Shown here piece after piece: positions 9,253 through 18,391 of a stretch of DNA of 64,000 nucleotides. The translations under genes and the position numbers were made by a program. Under the pieces are notes generated by a model, which was not told the DNA's origin, did not search any database, and saw only the letters and a program-made list of their open reading frames with translations. The DNA comes from Lachnospiraceae bacterium (GTDB lineage Bacteria > Bacillota > Clostridia > Lachnospirales > Lachnospiraceae). Position 1 is the first letter of the stretch; every line of letters starts with the position of its first letter. The stretch is taken from assembly GCA_910575555.1 (NCBI GenBank), contig CAJTFX010000010.1:95060-159059 (forward strand). The letters run 5' to 3'.

Positions 9253-11280
9253 TCAGCCCCTGCTTTTCTCTCCTACAATCCGGTAATAAGCCCTGGCCGT
9301 AATCCCAAATACGATTCCGTAAATTACTGCAAAAATTCCAACCACGCTTACCGTACAGGCCGCAAACAATCCTGGATTTTTCATATTAAATAACAGCAGC
9401 AGCCGGTTCATCATGGGAAAGGCCATGGTAAGGTGCACGCAGGCCATCACCAGGGGAAGGAAAAATACCTTCAATATCTGGCTGTGGATGGCGGCTTTTA
9501 CTTCTCTGGGGCTCATGCCCACTTTCTGCATAATTTCAAACCGCTCTTTATCCTCATACCCTTCAGAAATCTGTTTGTAGTAAATAATCAGCACTGTGGC
9601 CATTAGAAATACAAATCCCAGAAAGATGCCCAGGAACAGAAATCCGCCGCAGAAAATCATAAATCCTTCCCTCTGTTCTTCCTTCACAGCTAACCGTACA
9701 GCGAGATGCTCCTCTTCGGCCCTGCCCTGGTTATACCCGTCCACCAGTTCTTCCAGACGGACGGCGCAGTTTTTCAGCTGTTCGTCTGTCCCTGAAACAT
9801 CTGCATACATATGGTAGTCTCTGCTGCTTGCCGAACTGCCATAGATTTCCCTCTGCATCTCATTCAGTTCTTCCAAAACCTGTATATCTTTTACTACCAC
9901 AAAATACCCGTCATAAATCACATTGCCGTCCAGGCCCTCCATATCAAAATCCTTCAGGTATTCTTTGATACGGAAATTCCTTCCATTTATACTGTAAGCC
10001 TGCTCATTTTCATCTCCCTGTCTGACAGACACGAATATTTCATCCTCCGCCAGTTCTCTCTGCTGATTTTCCTGCCGGTTATACTCATCTAGCGTGATCA
10101 TTTCCAAAATACTGATTTCCCCTTCCGGAGTTGCCATGGCTCCTGGCTTTTCAATCCGCAAAACTTCTTTGGATTTCCACACAGTGACCGCCAGCGAAGT
10201 ATATTCCACCGAATCCTCCACCGCCAGGCCGTTTTCCTCCAGGGACTGCAGAAACATCCCTTTTAACGCCTCTTTTTCTTCCTCTGAACGGACGCCGTAT
10301 TCTGTCAGGGCAAAATCTTTGGGATACCGGTTATTGATGATATCCTCCACTCCCGCATACAAAGCCACCGTGCCTGATACCATAACCAGCACCATTGTGC
10401 TTAAAATACAGATATTGGCAAGTCCCACCGCATTCTGTTTCATACGGTAAATCATGCCGGAGACAGAAATAAAATGCTTGGTGCGGTAAAAATACTTCGT
10501 GTTTTTCCGCATGATTTTCAATACTGCAATGCTGCCTGCCGTAAACAGGAAGTAGGTGCCGAATACCACCAGAAGCACCGCCACAAAAAACAGAAGCAGC
10601 GTGCTCACCGGATCTTCCGTTACAATGGCAATCCAGTAGCCAATTCCCAGCGCAGCCACACCCAAAAGCGCCAGAATCCACCGGGTTCTGGGTTCTTTTT
10701 CCCCATGATTTGCACTGTGAAGCAGTTCAATGGCATTGGCTTTTCGCACCTGAAACAGATTATAAACCAGGGTCATTGCAAATACTATGGCAAAGCAGAC
10801 AGCCACATTTGCAATTCCCGCTCCGGAAACAGTGAACCCAAAAGGCACATCCAGGCCGGTAATGCGAAGCAGCGCCAGAACCACCAGTTTATAGAGAAGG
10901 ATTCCCCCTGCCAGACCGCCTGCAATGCTTAAACTTCCCACCATGCAGGTTTCCCAGAACATCATTTTTCCAATATGCTTTTTCTCCATTCCCAGGATGT
11001 GGAACAGGCCGAATTCCTTTTTCCGCCGTTTCATCAGAAAGCTGTTGGTGTAAAATAAAAAGATCACCGCAAAAATCATAATTACGCCGCACCCAAGGCC
11101 CATAATCATTTTCAAATCCCCGCCGCCGGGCATTTTTTCAATTCCCTTATCCCCGGTCAGGGCCACCATAATATAATACATGGCTCCGATTCCTACGGCT
11201 GCCAGGATGTAAGGCAGATACAGCCTGCCGTTTTTCCTTAAATTGCCAAAAGCAAGTTTTCCATAGAAAAATTTATTCAT
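9253..11280 (-). CDS. Bce-like ABC transporter permease (FtsX family)
   Basis: About 675 residues from the ATG at 11280, which follows CAGGGGGTGG. An N-terminal membrane segment is followed by three more, then further segments, a large extracytoplasmic domain at about 320-530 and C-terminal membrane segments. This is the layout of BceB-type permeases that sense and remove peptide antibiotics. The kinase and regulator genes further upstream complete a Bce-like module. Its start overlaps the end of the ATPase gene, so the two are coupled. The substrate cannot be told from sequence. Confidence 0.88.
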   Translation of the reverse strand: MNKFFYGKLAFGNLRKNGRLYLPYILAAVGIGAMYYIMVALTGDKGIEKMPGGGDLKMIMGLGCGVIMIFAVIFLFYTNSFLMKRRKKEFGLFHILGMEKKHIGKMMFWETCMVGSLSIAGGLAGGILLYKLVVLALLRITGLDVPFGFTVSGAGIANVAVCFAIVFAMTLVYNLFQVRKANAIELLHSANHGEKEPRTRWILALLGVAALGIGYWIAIVTEDPVSTLLLFFVAVLLVVFGTYFLFTAGSIAVLKIMRKNTKYFYRTKHFISVSGMIYRMKQNAVGLANICILSTMVLVMVSGTVALYAGVEDIINNRYPKDFALTEYGVRSEEEKEALKGMFLQSLEENGLAVEDSVEYTSLAVTVWKSKEVLRIEKPGAMATPEGEISILEMITLDEYNRQENQQRELAEDEIFVSVRQGDENEQAYSINGRNFRIKEYLKDFDMEGLDGNVIYDGYFVVVKDIQVLEELNEMQREIYGSSASSRDYHMYADVSGTDEQLKNCAVRLEELVDGYNQGRAEEEHLAVRLAVKEEQREGFMIFCGGFLFLGIFLGFVFLMATVLIIYYKQISEGYEDKERFEIMQKVGMSPREVKAAIHSQILKVFFLPLVMACVHLTMAFPMMNRLLLLFNMKNPGLFAACTVSVVGIFAVIYGIVFGITARAYYRIVGEKSRG

Positions 11281-12040
11281 GTTTTCCACCCCCTGTTGTG
11301 ATCACGGTAAGGGTGTCGGAAATTTTCTGGTACATTTCCTCATTGGTGCTGCTTCCTTTATAAATCTGATGAAATACCTGTCCGTCCTTGATAAACAGCA
11401 CGCGTTTGGCGCGGCTGGCCGCCTGGGTGGAATGGGTTACCATCAGTATGGTCTGGCCCGCCCCGTTGATTTCCTGGAACTGGGACAGCAGGCTTTCTGC
11501 CGCTTTGGAATCCAGCGCTCCGGTAGGCTCATCTGCCAGAATCAGCTGCGGATTGGTAATCAATGCCCGGGCTACGGCTGCACGCTGTTTCTGGCCGCCG
11601 GACACCTCATAGGGATACTTTCCAAGTATTGCCTTGATGCCCAGTTTTTCCGCAATAGGCATCAGACGCACCCGCATTTCGTTGTAATTTTTCCCGGCCA
11701 GAACCAGTGGAAGAAAGATATTGTCCTGGATATTAAAATTATCCAGCAGGTTGAAATCCTGAAATACAAAGCCCAGGTTCTCTCTCCGGAAGGCCGACAC
11801 CTCCGAATCCCGCAGAGCCGAAAGGTTTTTGCCGTTTAACATCACCAGTCCCGAGGTGGCTTTGTCCAGCGCTGCCAGAATATTCAGCAGAGTGGTTTTG
11901 CCGGAACCGGATTCTCCCATAATTGCCACATATTCTCCTTTTTCCACGGAAAAGCTCACATCAGTCAATGCCTGTACCTGGTTGCCTCCGAATCTGGTGG
12001 TGTATATTTTCTTTACATTGTTTACTTCTAAGATTGCCAT
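11273..12040 (-). CDS. Bce-like ABC transporter ATP-binding protein
   Basis: 255 residues. Walker A GESGSGKTTLLN, Q-loop FVFQDFNLLD, signature VSGGQKQRAAVARAL and Walker B LILADEPTGALDS are all present, as in MacB/BceA-type ATPases. It powers the FtsX-family permease encoded directly downstream with an overlap. The start follows CAAGGAGGACGATC. A 280-base gap and an oppositely oriented GNAT gene separate it from the kinase gene, so it probably has its own promoter controlled by the response regulator. Confidence 0.93.
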   Translation of the reverse strand: MAILEVNNVKKIYTTRFGGNQVQALTDVSFSVEKGEYVAIMGESGSGKTTLLNILAALDKATSGLVMLNGKNLSALRDSEVSAFRRENLGFVFQDFNLLDNFNIQDNIFLPLVLAGKNYNEMRVRLMPIAEKLGIKAILGKYPYEVSGGQKQRAAVARALITNPQLILADEPTGALDSKAAESLLSQFQEINGAGQTILMVTHSTQAASRAKRVLFIKDGQVFHQIYKGSSTNEEMYQKISDTLTVITTGGGKHE

Positions 12041-12319
12041 GATCGTCCTCCTTGTTTTCTGTTGTTCTGGTTACAGTATACTGGAAGAAGAAAAGAAATG
12101 CCTTAGTTTTAGCTTACATTTTCCAGGGGATTCCTTACGGTTTTGTAAGATTTTCCTGATTTGCCTGCTCTGGAAACGCTCCCCGATATGGAAGCGCATT
12201 TTTCTGAATACTACTTGATTTAATTCCAATCCCATTGTATGATTGACGGATACAGGCCAATACTCCTGTACCATTGTGAAATTAAAAGATTTATCTTATT
12301 CAACCAAGGAGGTTATCTT
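12041..12319. other. Divergent spacer between the ABC operon and the GNAT gene
   Basis: About 280 bases with no gene. It should hold the promoter of the ABC genes, probably the target of the response regulator, and that of the GNAT gene. On the minus strand TTTTCCAGG and TTACGG-like stretches near 12105-12145 could be regulator half-sites, but no clear repeat was confirmed. Confidence 0.35.
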
Positions 12320-12853
12320 ATGATATTAACAAACTGCACCGCCGAGACGCAATTCGCAAATTTAGAACGGCTGTATCTGAAAACATTTCCCGAATCTGAG
12401 CGCAAACCTTTTTCCCTTATGCTGCAAAAAAGCAGGGAAGGCATTATGGAACTATTGGCAATCGAAGAAGAAACCGGCGCCTTCCTGGGACTTGCCATCA
12501 CCATTTTATACAAGGATTTAGTTTTACTGGATTACTTTGCCGTTTCTCCAACTATGCAGGGACAGAATATCGGCTCCCGCGCCCTTCGGCTCCTGCAGGA
12601 GCGCTATACCGGAAAGCGGTTTATTCTGGAAATTGAAGATCCCAGGGAACATGCTCCGAATCAGGAAGAACGCATCCGCCGAAAGGCTTTTTATTTAAGA
12701 AACAACATGACTGTAATGCCTTACTATGTGAAATTATTTGGCGTTCCAATGCAGATTATGACAAATGGAACGGAGATTTCTTATGAAGAATATCATGAAA
12801 TTTACCGAGAATCTTTTTCCAGGGAAATCAGTTCCAAGATCAAAAAATATTAA
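12320..12853 (+). CDS. GNAT N-acetyltransferase
   Basis: 177 residues from the ATG at 12320, which follows CCAAGGAGGTTATCTT. It shows the GNAT core: strand LVLLDYFAVSPTMQGQNIGSRAL carries the acetyl-CoA loop (Q-x-x-x-I-G), followed by FILEIEDP and RRKAFYLRNNM. The acceptor substrate is unknown. It lies between the ABC and kinase genes on the opposite strand and its stop codon shares a TTAA with the kinase stop. Confidence 0.85.
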   Translation: MILTNCTAETQFANLERLYLKTFPESERKPFSLMLQKSREGIMELLAIEEETGAFLGLAITILYKDLVLLDYFAVSPTMQGQNIGSRALRLLQERYTGKRFILEIEDPREHAPNQEERIRRKAFYLRNNMTVMPYYVKLFGVPMQIMTNGTEISYEEYHEIYRESFSREISSKIKKY

Positions 12854-13857
12854 AACAGCAGCTTCACCTTCGTTCCCTTCCCCGGTTCTGATTCAATCAA
12901 AATCTTATGCCCCAGCTTCTCTAAAATTTTCTTTACCAGATACAGCCCGATGCCGGATGCCTTCTTATCGCTTCTGCCGTTATATCCGGTATATCCCTTG
13001 TCAAAAATTCTGGGAAGGTCCTCCGGCAGAATGCCGATGCCGGTATCTTCCACCACCAGGCATCCGCCTTCCATTCTGACAAAAATATCTCCTGCAGACG
13101 TATATTTGATGGCATTGCTCAAAATCTGTTCCAGAACAAAGGTCAGCCATTTTTCATCTGTCACTGCTTTTACCTGAAGAGGTTCATAATGAAGCGACAG
13201 CTTCCGGCGGATAAACATAGGCGCATATTTACGCACAGCCTGACGGACCATCCCGTCCAGTTCATATTCCTGCAGTACAAAATCATTGACGGAGCTGTTC
13301 AGGCGCAAATACTGCAGAACCATTTCCACATACTGTTCGATCTTAAACAATTCTGACTCTATTTCCCGTTTCTGGATAAAATATTGTTTCATAAAATGAA
13401 TTTCCCGGGATCTGTCCTGTTCCGGAATTTCCTGCTGCAGCAGCAGGTACATGGCAGCAATCGGCGTCTTAATCTGATGGGTCCACAGGGTAAAATAATC
13501 CGTCATTTCTGATTTTTCCTGCAGAATATCCCCCACCTGGCAGGTGCGCTCTATCTGGGCATTCTCCAAAAGCCTCTGATACAGCTGCTCCACTTCATCC
13601 TCCGGCTCTGGAAGCTTTTCTGTGCCCTCTTTTACCGCCTCAAGCTGCCAGGTAAGGGTTTCCACTTTTCTGCGGTAACGGACACTGTCTGCAGCCAGCA
13701 CAATCACTGCAAGGGTCATACACAGCCCAATGGCGTAAACCGCCGGCTCCATAGGCATCTGGTAGAGAAACAAAACCACCGCAAAAATAATGCAGAACAG
13801 AACATACATAAAAATGCCGAGACGATGCCGCCTTATATAAGTTCTAATCCACCGCAT
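12850..13857 (-). CDS. Bce-like intramembrane-sensing histidine kinase
   Basis: 335 residues. Two N-terminal membrane segments (about 13-32 and 36-55) have almost no external loop, the mark of BceS/intramembrane-sensing kinases that receive their signal through the ABC transporter. The H box is THQIKTPIAAM, followed by the N box NAIKYT, the G1 box VEDTGIGI and the G2 region GIGLYLVKKIL. Its ATG overlaps the response-regulator stop. Together with the ABC pair it should form a flux-sensing antibiotic-resistance module. Confidence 0.92.
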   Translation of the reverse strand: MRWIRTYIRRHRLGIFMYVLFCIIFAVVLFLYQMPMEPAVYAIGLCMTLAVIVLAADSVRYRRKVETLTWQLEAVKEGTEKLPEPEDEVEQLYQRLLENAQIERTCQVGDILQEKSEMTDYFTLWTHQIKTPIAAMYLLLQQEIPEQDRSREIHFMKQYFIQKREIESELFKIEQYVEMVLQYLRLNSSVNDFVLQEYELDGMVRQAVRKYAPMFIRRKLSLHYEPLQVKAVTDEKWLTFVLEQILSNAIKYTSAGDIFVRMEGGCLVVEDTGIGILPEDLPRIFDKGYTGYNGRSDKKASGIGLYLVKKILEKLGHKILIESEPGKGTKVKLLF

Positions 13858-14515
13858 ACCCGATTCCCTTTCTGGTCTTAATCATATCTACGACTCCGAT
13901 TCCCTCCAGCTTTTTCCGCAGCCGGGCTACATTTACCGTCAGGGTATTATCGTCAATGAAGCTGTCCGATTCCCAGAGCCGTTCCATCAATTTATCCCTG
14001 GTTACAATCTTTCCCTTCTGCTCCAGCAATGCTTTTAAGATTCCCATTTCATTTTTGGTAAGCTCCGCCTGTTCCCCTTCATAAGTCACAAACCCCCGGC
14101 TGCTGTCAAATATCATCCCCTTATGCTCCAACAGGCTGCTTTCTCCTGCAAAATCATAGGTTCTTCGAAGCATTGCCTGTATCTTGGCCTGCAGCACGTT
14201 CAGGTCAAAGGGCTTGGCCACAAAATCATCTCCGCCCATATTGACCGCCATCACAATATTCATATTATCAGAGGCAGAAGAAATAAAAATAACAGGCACT
14301 TTGGAAATCCCCCGGATGGCGTCGCACCAGTGAAATCCGTTATAAAAGGGAAGGGAAATGTCCATCAGCACAAGCTGGGGGTTTTCTTCCACAAACGTCT
14401 GCAGCACATCTTTGAAATCTTCTGTGCATACCACCTCATATCCCCAGCTCTCCATATGTCTTTTTATGGCCTGCGCAATCACTTCGTTGTCTTCCACAAC
14501 CAATAATTTATACAT
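13844..14515 (-). CDS. OmpR-family response regulator (Bce-like)
   Basis: 223 residues from the ATG at 14515, where the receiver begins MYKLLVVEDN; a longer frame from 14596 has no receiver homology ahead of this. The phosphoacceptor Asp lies in LVLMDISLPF, with IFISSAS and VAKPF switch residues. The C-terminal half is an OmpR winged helix ending NVARLRKKLEGIGVVDMIKTRKGIGYAV. It overlaps the kinase gene. Confidence 0.93.
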   Translation of the reverse strand: MYKLLVVEDNEVIAQAIKRHMESWGYEVVCTEDFKDVLQTFVEENPQLVLMDISLPFYNGFHWCDAIRGISKVPVIFISSASDNMNIVMAVNMGGDDFVAKPFDLNVLQAKIQAMLRRTYDFAGESSLLEHKGMIFDSSRGFVTYEGEQAELTKNEMGILKALLEQKGKIVTRDKLMERLWESDSFIDDNTLTVNVARLRKKLEGIGVVDMIKTRKGIGYAVD

Positions 14516-14628
14516 TTTTGCCGCCTCTTTTCCTTCTTTTTTATGGGATTTCATCCTTTGACAGTACAACAAATCCACTTGCTGCCCAAACAACAAGTGG
14601 ATTCCGAATATTTCCTTATTTTCCTGAT

Positions 14629-15036
14629 TTATAAAGTCACGCCCCCGGCAATTTTCTCGTTAATTACGTAGTAAGCCATGTTTTCTTCCGGTTTGATGTA
14701 CAGACGAATTGATTTGATGGATGATTCCCTGTGGCCTTCTGCAATGTAAGCCTGTTTTGCTCTTTCCATTACATCTTTTGTGAAGATTTCCTGTCCGTGG
14801 AACTGAAGATAGATTTCTTCTATTTTCTCTGCCTTCTTGCTTTCGGTTTTCTTAGCCGGAGTTTTCTTCGTTGTTTTCTTTGCGGCTGTCTCTTTCTTGG
14901 CAGTCTCTTTCTTTGCTGTGTCTTTTGCCTCTGCTTTCACTGCAGTCTCTTTCACTGCAGCGGTCTCTTCCTTCACTTCTGCTGCGGATTTCGCTGCTGT
15001 TTGTACCGGAGCTGTTTTTGCTTCTCTCTTTTCCAT
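14629..15036 (-). CDS. DUF6465 protein with Lys/Ala/Thr-rich N-terminal tail
   Basis: 135 residues. Residues 1-70 are a low-complexity basic tail of AKKETAKK/TTKKTPAKK-type units, like the tail of histone H1 or of Lys-rich nucleic-acid-binding proteins. Residues about 71-135 form a compact domain (EIYLQFHGQEIFTKDVMERAK, then IKSIRLYIKPEENMAYYVIN) that I recall as DUF6465 of Lachnospiraceae. The function is unknown. The start follows CAGGGAGG. It lies 20 bases after the HPr-like gene and is probably co-transcribed. Confidence 0.75.
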   Translation of the reverse strand: MEKREAKTAPVQTAAKSAAEVKEETAAVKETAVKAEAKDTAKKETAKKETAAKKTTKKTPAKKTESKKAEKIEEIYLQFHGQEIFTKDVMERAKQAYIAEGHRESSIKSIRLYIKPEENMAYYVINEKIAGGVTL

Positions 15037-15056
15037 TTCTTGTTTCCTCCCTGTTT

Positions 15057-15311
15057 TTACTGACAGACTAAAAATTTTTCCATTGCCAACAGTGCTTCCT
15101 TTTCATCGCTTCCATCGGCCACTATATTTACAGTCATTCCCTTTGACGGATTAAATGCCATGATTCCCATAATACTCTTTGCGTTAATTTTTGCGTCGCT
15201 GCTTTCCAACCTGATCTCACTGTCAAACTGGCAAGCCACCTGCACCAGCTCTGCAATTGGATTGCTGTACTCTTTAGCTACATTAGATACAATAATTTTC
15301 TTTTCGCTCAT
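15057..15311 (-). CDS. HPr-like protein lacking the phosphorylatable histidine
   Basis: 84 residues from the ATG at 15311, which follows GAGAAAGAGAGAT. The fold of HPr is clear: LVQVACQFDSEIRLE aligns with LVQTASKFNSEI, and the Ser46 region KSIMGIMAF is kept. At the His15 site, HARPA is replaced by YSNPI, so PTS phosphotransfer is not expected. B. subtilis Crh likewise keeps Ser46 and lacks His15. A regulatory, Ser-phosphorylated role is inferred; it is not the PTS HPr itself. Confidence 0.85.
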   Translation of the reverse strand: MSEKKIIVSNVAKEYSNPIAELVQVACQFDSEIRLESSDAKINAKSIMGIMAFNPSKGMTVNIVADGSDEKEALLAMEKFLVCQ

Positions 15312-15525
15312 CTTATCTCTCTTTCTCATGTAATACTAACATACAACCTGTTCGCACATGCGCCATATACCGTAATAAATATAACCCAACCAACTTTCTT
15401 TTTCAAGCGGTTTCTGAAAAACTGGCAATTTCCACTGAAAAAATATACTTTATACAAGAAAAATTAAACAATTTTTCAAACATCTTCTCAGCCTTTTTTT
15501 AAATTATCTCCCTAAAGTACTAGTT
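15312..15525. other. AT-rich spacer
   Basis: About 210 bases. It should hold the promoter of the HPr-like gene and the end of the CDF gene's transcript. No clear hairpin terminator or gene was seen. Confidence 0.4.
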
Positions 15526-16704
15526 TTATTCCTGTTTGCAGTATGCTTTATCTACCTGAATTACCACAAAATAACTTTCCCCTAATTTCCTGGTAATTCG
15601 GCTCTGTATCTGATTTGTCAATCCCTCGTCGCTGATTTTATATTCATAAGGAACCACAATATCAAAAATCAGATTCGTATGGCTCGGGCCTGCAACCACC
15701 CTGAAATCATGCATGGAAATCACCGGATCAATGCCTTTCATAATTTCTCCAACCTGTTTTTGCAAATTCAGCACATGTTCATCTTCTGTCACCACCGGGT
15801 CCATATGAATCACCGCATCGCAGTTTAACTTCCGGCGCAGCTCCACCTCTGTGTTGTCTATGACGTCATGCAGCTCCAGAATATTTCCCTCTGCCGGAAC
15901 TTCCGCATGGAGGGAAATCATCAGCCGGCCCGGCCCGTAATCATGAACCAGCAGATCATGAATTCCGCAGATCTCCTCCTGGGACAGCACAATTTCTTCT
16001 ATCTGCCGCACCAGGGTTTCCTCCGGCGCCTGCCCAAGCAAAGGATCAAGGGTTTCTTTCGCGGCGCTGACCCCTGCATAAAAAATAAAAATCCCCACCA
16101 GAACGCCGCAGTAGCCGTCAATCTGAAGCCCGGTGACTTCGGCCACGATGGCTGACAGAAGAACCACTGCGGTTGCGCAGGTATCGCTTAAACTGTCCGT
16201 TGCAGTGGCGCGCATTGCCGCTGAATCTACTTTTTTGCCGATTCTGTAATTATAATATGCCATATACAGCTTAACCAGAATAGAAATCAGCAGAATTGCC
16301 GCTGTCAGCATCCGGAATTCCACTTTCTGGGGATGGAAAATCTTATCTGCAGAAGTCCGCACCAGTTCCACTGCCATCAGCAGAATTGCCCCGGATACAA
16401 TCAGCCCTGCAATATATTCTATTCGGCCATGTCCAAAAGGATGCCCCACATCCGGTTTGGCGCCTGCCATCTTAAATCCCACCAGAGTAACGCAGGAAGA
16501 GCCGGCATCTGACAGATTATTGAATGCGTCTGCCGTAACAGAAATAGAATTGCTGACGGCTCCTGCCAGGAACTTCCCCAGAAACAGCAGAACGTTCAAG
16601 ACAATTCCCACCGTTCCGCAGAGCATCCCGTATTGCTGGCGGACTGCCGGATTTTTCACATCGTCTTTTTCTTTAATCAGCAAATTTATCAATATCGTAA
16701 CCAT
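15526..16704 (-). CDS. CDF-family cation efflux transporter
   Basis: About 392 residues. I choose the ATG at 16704 because CAGGGGGCC precedes it. It has membrane segments with the paired acidic sites TADAFNNLSDAGSS and TATDSLSDTCAT, as in FieF/MamB-type transporters, and HPFGHGRIEY between them. The cytoplasmic C-terminal domain has the HDLLVHDYGPG and VIHMDPV segments. It exports divalent cations (Zn, Mn or Fe type) against protons. The metal cannot be assigned. Confidence 0.92.
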   Translation of the reverse strand: MVTILINLLIKEKDDVKNPAVRQQYGMLCGTVGIVLNVLLFLGKFLAGAVSNSISVTADAFNNLSDAGSSCVTLVGFKMAGAKPDVGHPFGHGRIEYIAGLIVSGAILLMAVELVRTSADKIFHPQKVEFRMLTAAILLISILVKLYMAYYNYRIGKKVDSAAMRATATDSLSDTCATAVVLLSAIVAEVTGLQIDGYCGVLVGIFIFYAGVSAAKETLDPLLGQAPEETLVRQIEEIVLSQEEICGIHDLLVHDYGPGRLMISLHAEVPAEGNILELHDVIDNTEVELRRKLNCDAVIHMDPVVTEDEHVLNLQKQVGEIMKGIDPVISMHDFRVVAGPSHTNLIFDIVVPYEYKISDEGLTNQIQSRITRKLGESYFVVIQVDKAYCKQE

Positions 16705-16934
16705 ATCGGCCCCCTGAAATTTTTCCATATCATCGTTTCCCGTTTTCTGGTTTTCCTACTATTATATGAAAAAATTTATTCCTTGCATCACCTATAAGAG
16801 CGATAACCTGCTCCGGCATCAATGGAATTCATTGTATCACAAATAAAATCAAAGGAAAAGTATTTTTCGATAGTATTTTTTCCAAATACGTGATATAATT
16901 ACTTTCATATTTTCAAAAAAGGAGAGTAAAATTT

Positions 16935-18305
16935 ATGTTGGAAAGATTTTTCAAGCTGGAACAAAACAACACAAATGTAAAAACTGAAGTCATTGCAGGA
17001 TTTACAACTTTTATGACTATGGCATATATTCTTGCCGTCAATCCCAACATTCTGTCTGCTGCGGGCATGAATCCCAATGCGGTTATGATTGCCACGGCGC
17101 TGGCTTCCTTTGTGGGTACGCTGCTTATGGCATTTTTAGCCAACTACCCCTTCGCGCTGGCGCCCGGCATGGGACTGAACGCCTACTTCGCCTATACAGT
17201 TGTCATCGGCATGGGCTACACCTGGCAGGTGGCATTATTTGCAGTATTTGTAGAGGGTATCCTCTTTATTTTGCTGTCGCTGACGAATGTGCGGGAAGCT
17301 ATTTTCAATGCCATTCCTACAACGCTGAAATCGGCGGTCAGCGTGGGCATCGGCCTGTTTATCGCTTTTATCGGCCTGCAGGACGCAAAGCTGATTGTAC
17401 ACAGTGATTCCACACTGGTGACTTACCAGACCTTCAAGGGAGAAAATTTCCACTCCATCGGCGTAGGCGCGATTCTTGCCCTGTTGGGCGTACTGATTAC
17501 TGCTGTTTTACTGGTGAAGCAGGTGAAAGGCGGTATTTTAATCAGTATCCTGATCACCTGGGTTCTCGGCATCATCTGCGAGCTGCTCGGCATCTATGTT
17601 CCTTCTCCGGAGGCAGGCATGTACTCTGTCATTCCATCCGGAATTGTCAGCCTTGATTTTTCTTCTTTTACAGAAACCCTGGGCGCAGTTTTCAGAGTAG
17701 ATTTCAGCAGCTTTAACATCGGAAACTTTATCATTATCATGTTCTCCTTCCTGTTTGTGGATTTATTCGATACCTTAGGCGCTCTGATCGGCGTTTCCTC
17801 CAAAGCGGACATGTTGGATAAAGACGGGAAGCTTCCCCGGATTAAACCGGCTCTTTTATCCGACGCAATCGCTACCTGCGTAGGCGCTTTATTCGGAACC
17901 TCCACCACTACCACTTATGTGGAAAGCGCTGCCGGCGTAACGGCAGGCGGACGTACCGGACTTACTGCCCTTGTCACAGGTCTGTTATTCCTGTTGTCCG
18001 TAATTTTCTCCCCATTGTTTTTAAGCATTCCTTCCTTTGCCATTGCGCCTGCATTGATCATTGTGGGATTCTATATGATGAGCGCTGTTGCAAAAATTGA
18101 TTTTGAGGATATGGGCGATGCAATTCCCGCCTTCCTCTGCATTATTGCCATGCCTCTGGCTTACAGTATTTCAGAGGGAATCGCTGTGGGAGTGATTTCC
18201 TGGACAATTATCAATCTGATCACCGGCAAGGCAGGCGAGAAGAAAATCAGCATTCTGATGTATGTGCTGACCATACTCTTTATCCTGAAATATATCTTTT
18301 TATAA
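16935..18305 (+). CDS. NCS2-family purine permease (AzgA/PbuG type)
   Basis: 456 residues with about 12-14 membrane segments. Family marks are FTTFMTMAYILAVNPNILS near the start, APGMGLNAYFAY, and LFDTLGALIGVSSKADMLD. It imports adenine, guanine or hypoxanthine with protons. The start follows AAAGGAGAG. No purine riboswitch was recognised in the 200-base leader. Confidence 0.93.
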   Translation: MLERFFKLEQNNTNVKTEVIAGFTTFMTMAYILAVNPNILSAAGMNPNAVMIATALASFVGTLLMAFLANYPFALAPGMGLNAYFAYTVVIGMGYTWQVALFAVFVEGILFILLSLTNVREAIFNAIPTTLKSAVSVGIGLFIAFIGLQDAKLIVHSDSTLVTYQTFKGENFHSIGVGAILALLGVLITAVLLVKQVKGGILISILITWVLGIICELLGIYVPSPEAGMYSVIPSGIVSLDFSSFTETLGAVFRVDFSSFNIGNFIIIMFSFLFVDLFDTLGALIGVSSKADMLDKDGKLPRIKPALLSDAIATCVGALFGTSTTTTYVESAAGVTAGGRTGLTALVTGLLFLLSVIFSPLFLSIPSFAIAPALIIVGFYMMSAVAKIDFEDMGDAIPAFLCIIAMPLAYSISEGIAVGVISWTIINLITGKAGEKKISILMYVLTILFILKYIFL

Positions 18306-18314
18306 AATAACATG

Positions 18315-18359
18315 CAAAAAAGGCGGCGGGAAAATGCAAATTTCCGGCCGTCCTTTTTT
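18315..18359 (+). terminator. Terminator after the purine permease gene
   Basis: AAAAAAGGCGGCGGGAAA pairs with TTTCCGGCCGTCCTTTTTT around a short loop, 10 bases after the stop codon. It may serve both strands, as the GNAT gene converges here. Confidence 0.8.
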
Positions 18360-18391
18360 GTATGATTTTCTTTGCGTATCCGCTGTTTCGG

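Noticed and set aside
16729..16934. A purine riboswitch in front of the NCS2 permease
   Set aside because: I looked for the conserved core and pairing stems but saw only AT-rich promoter-like sequence.
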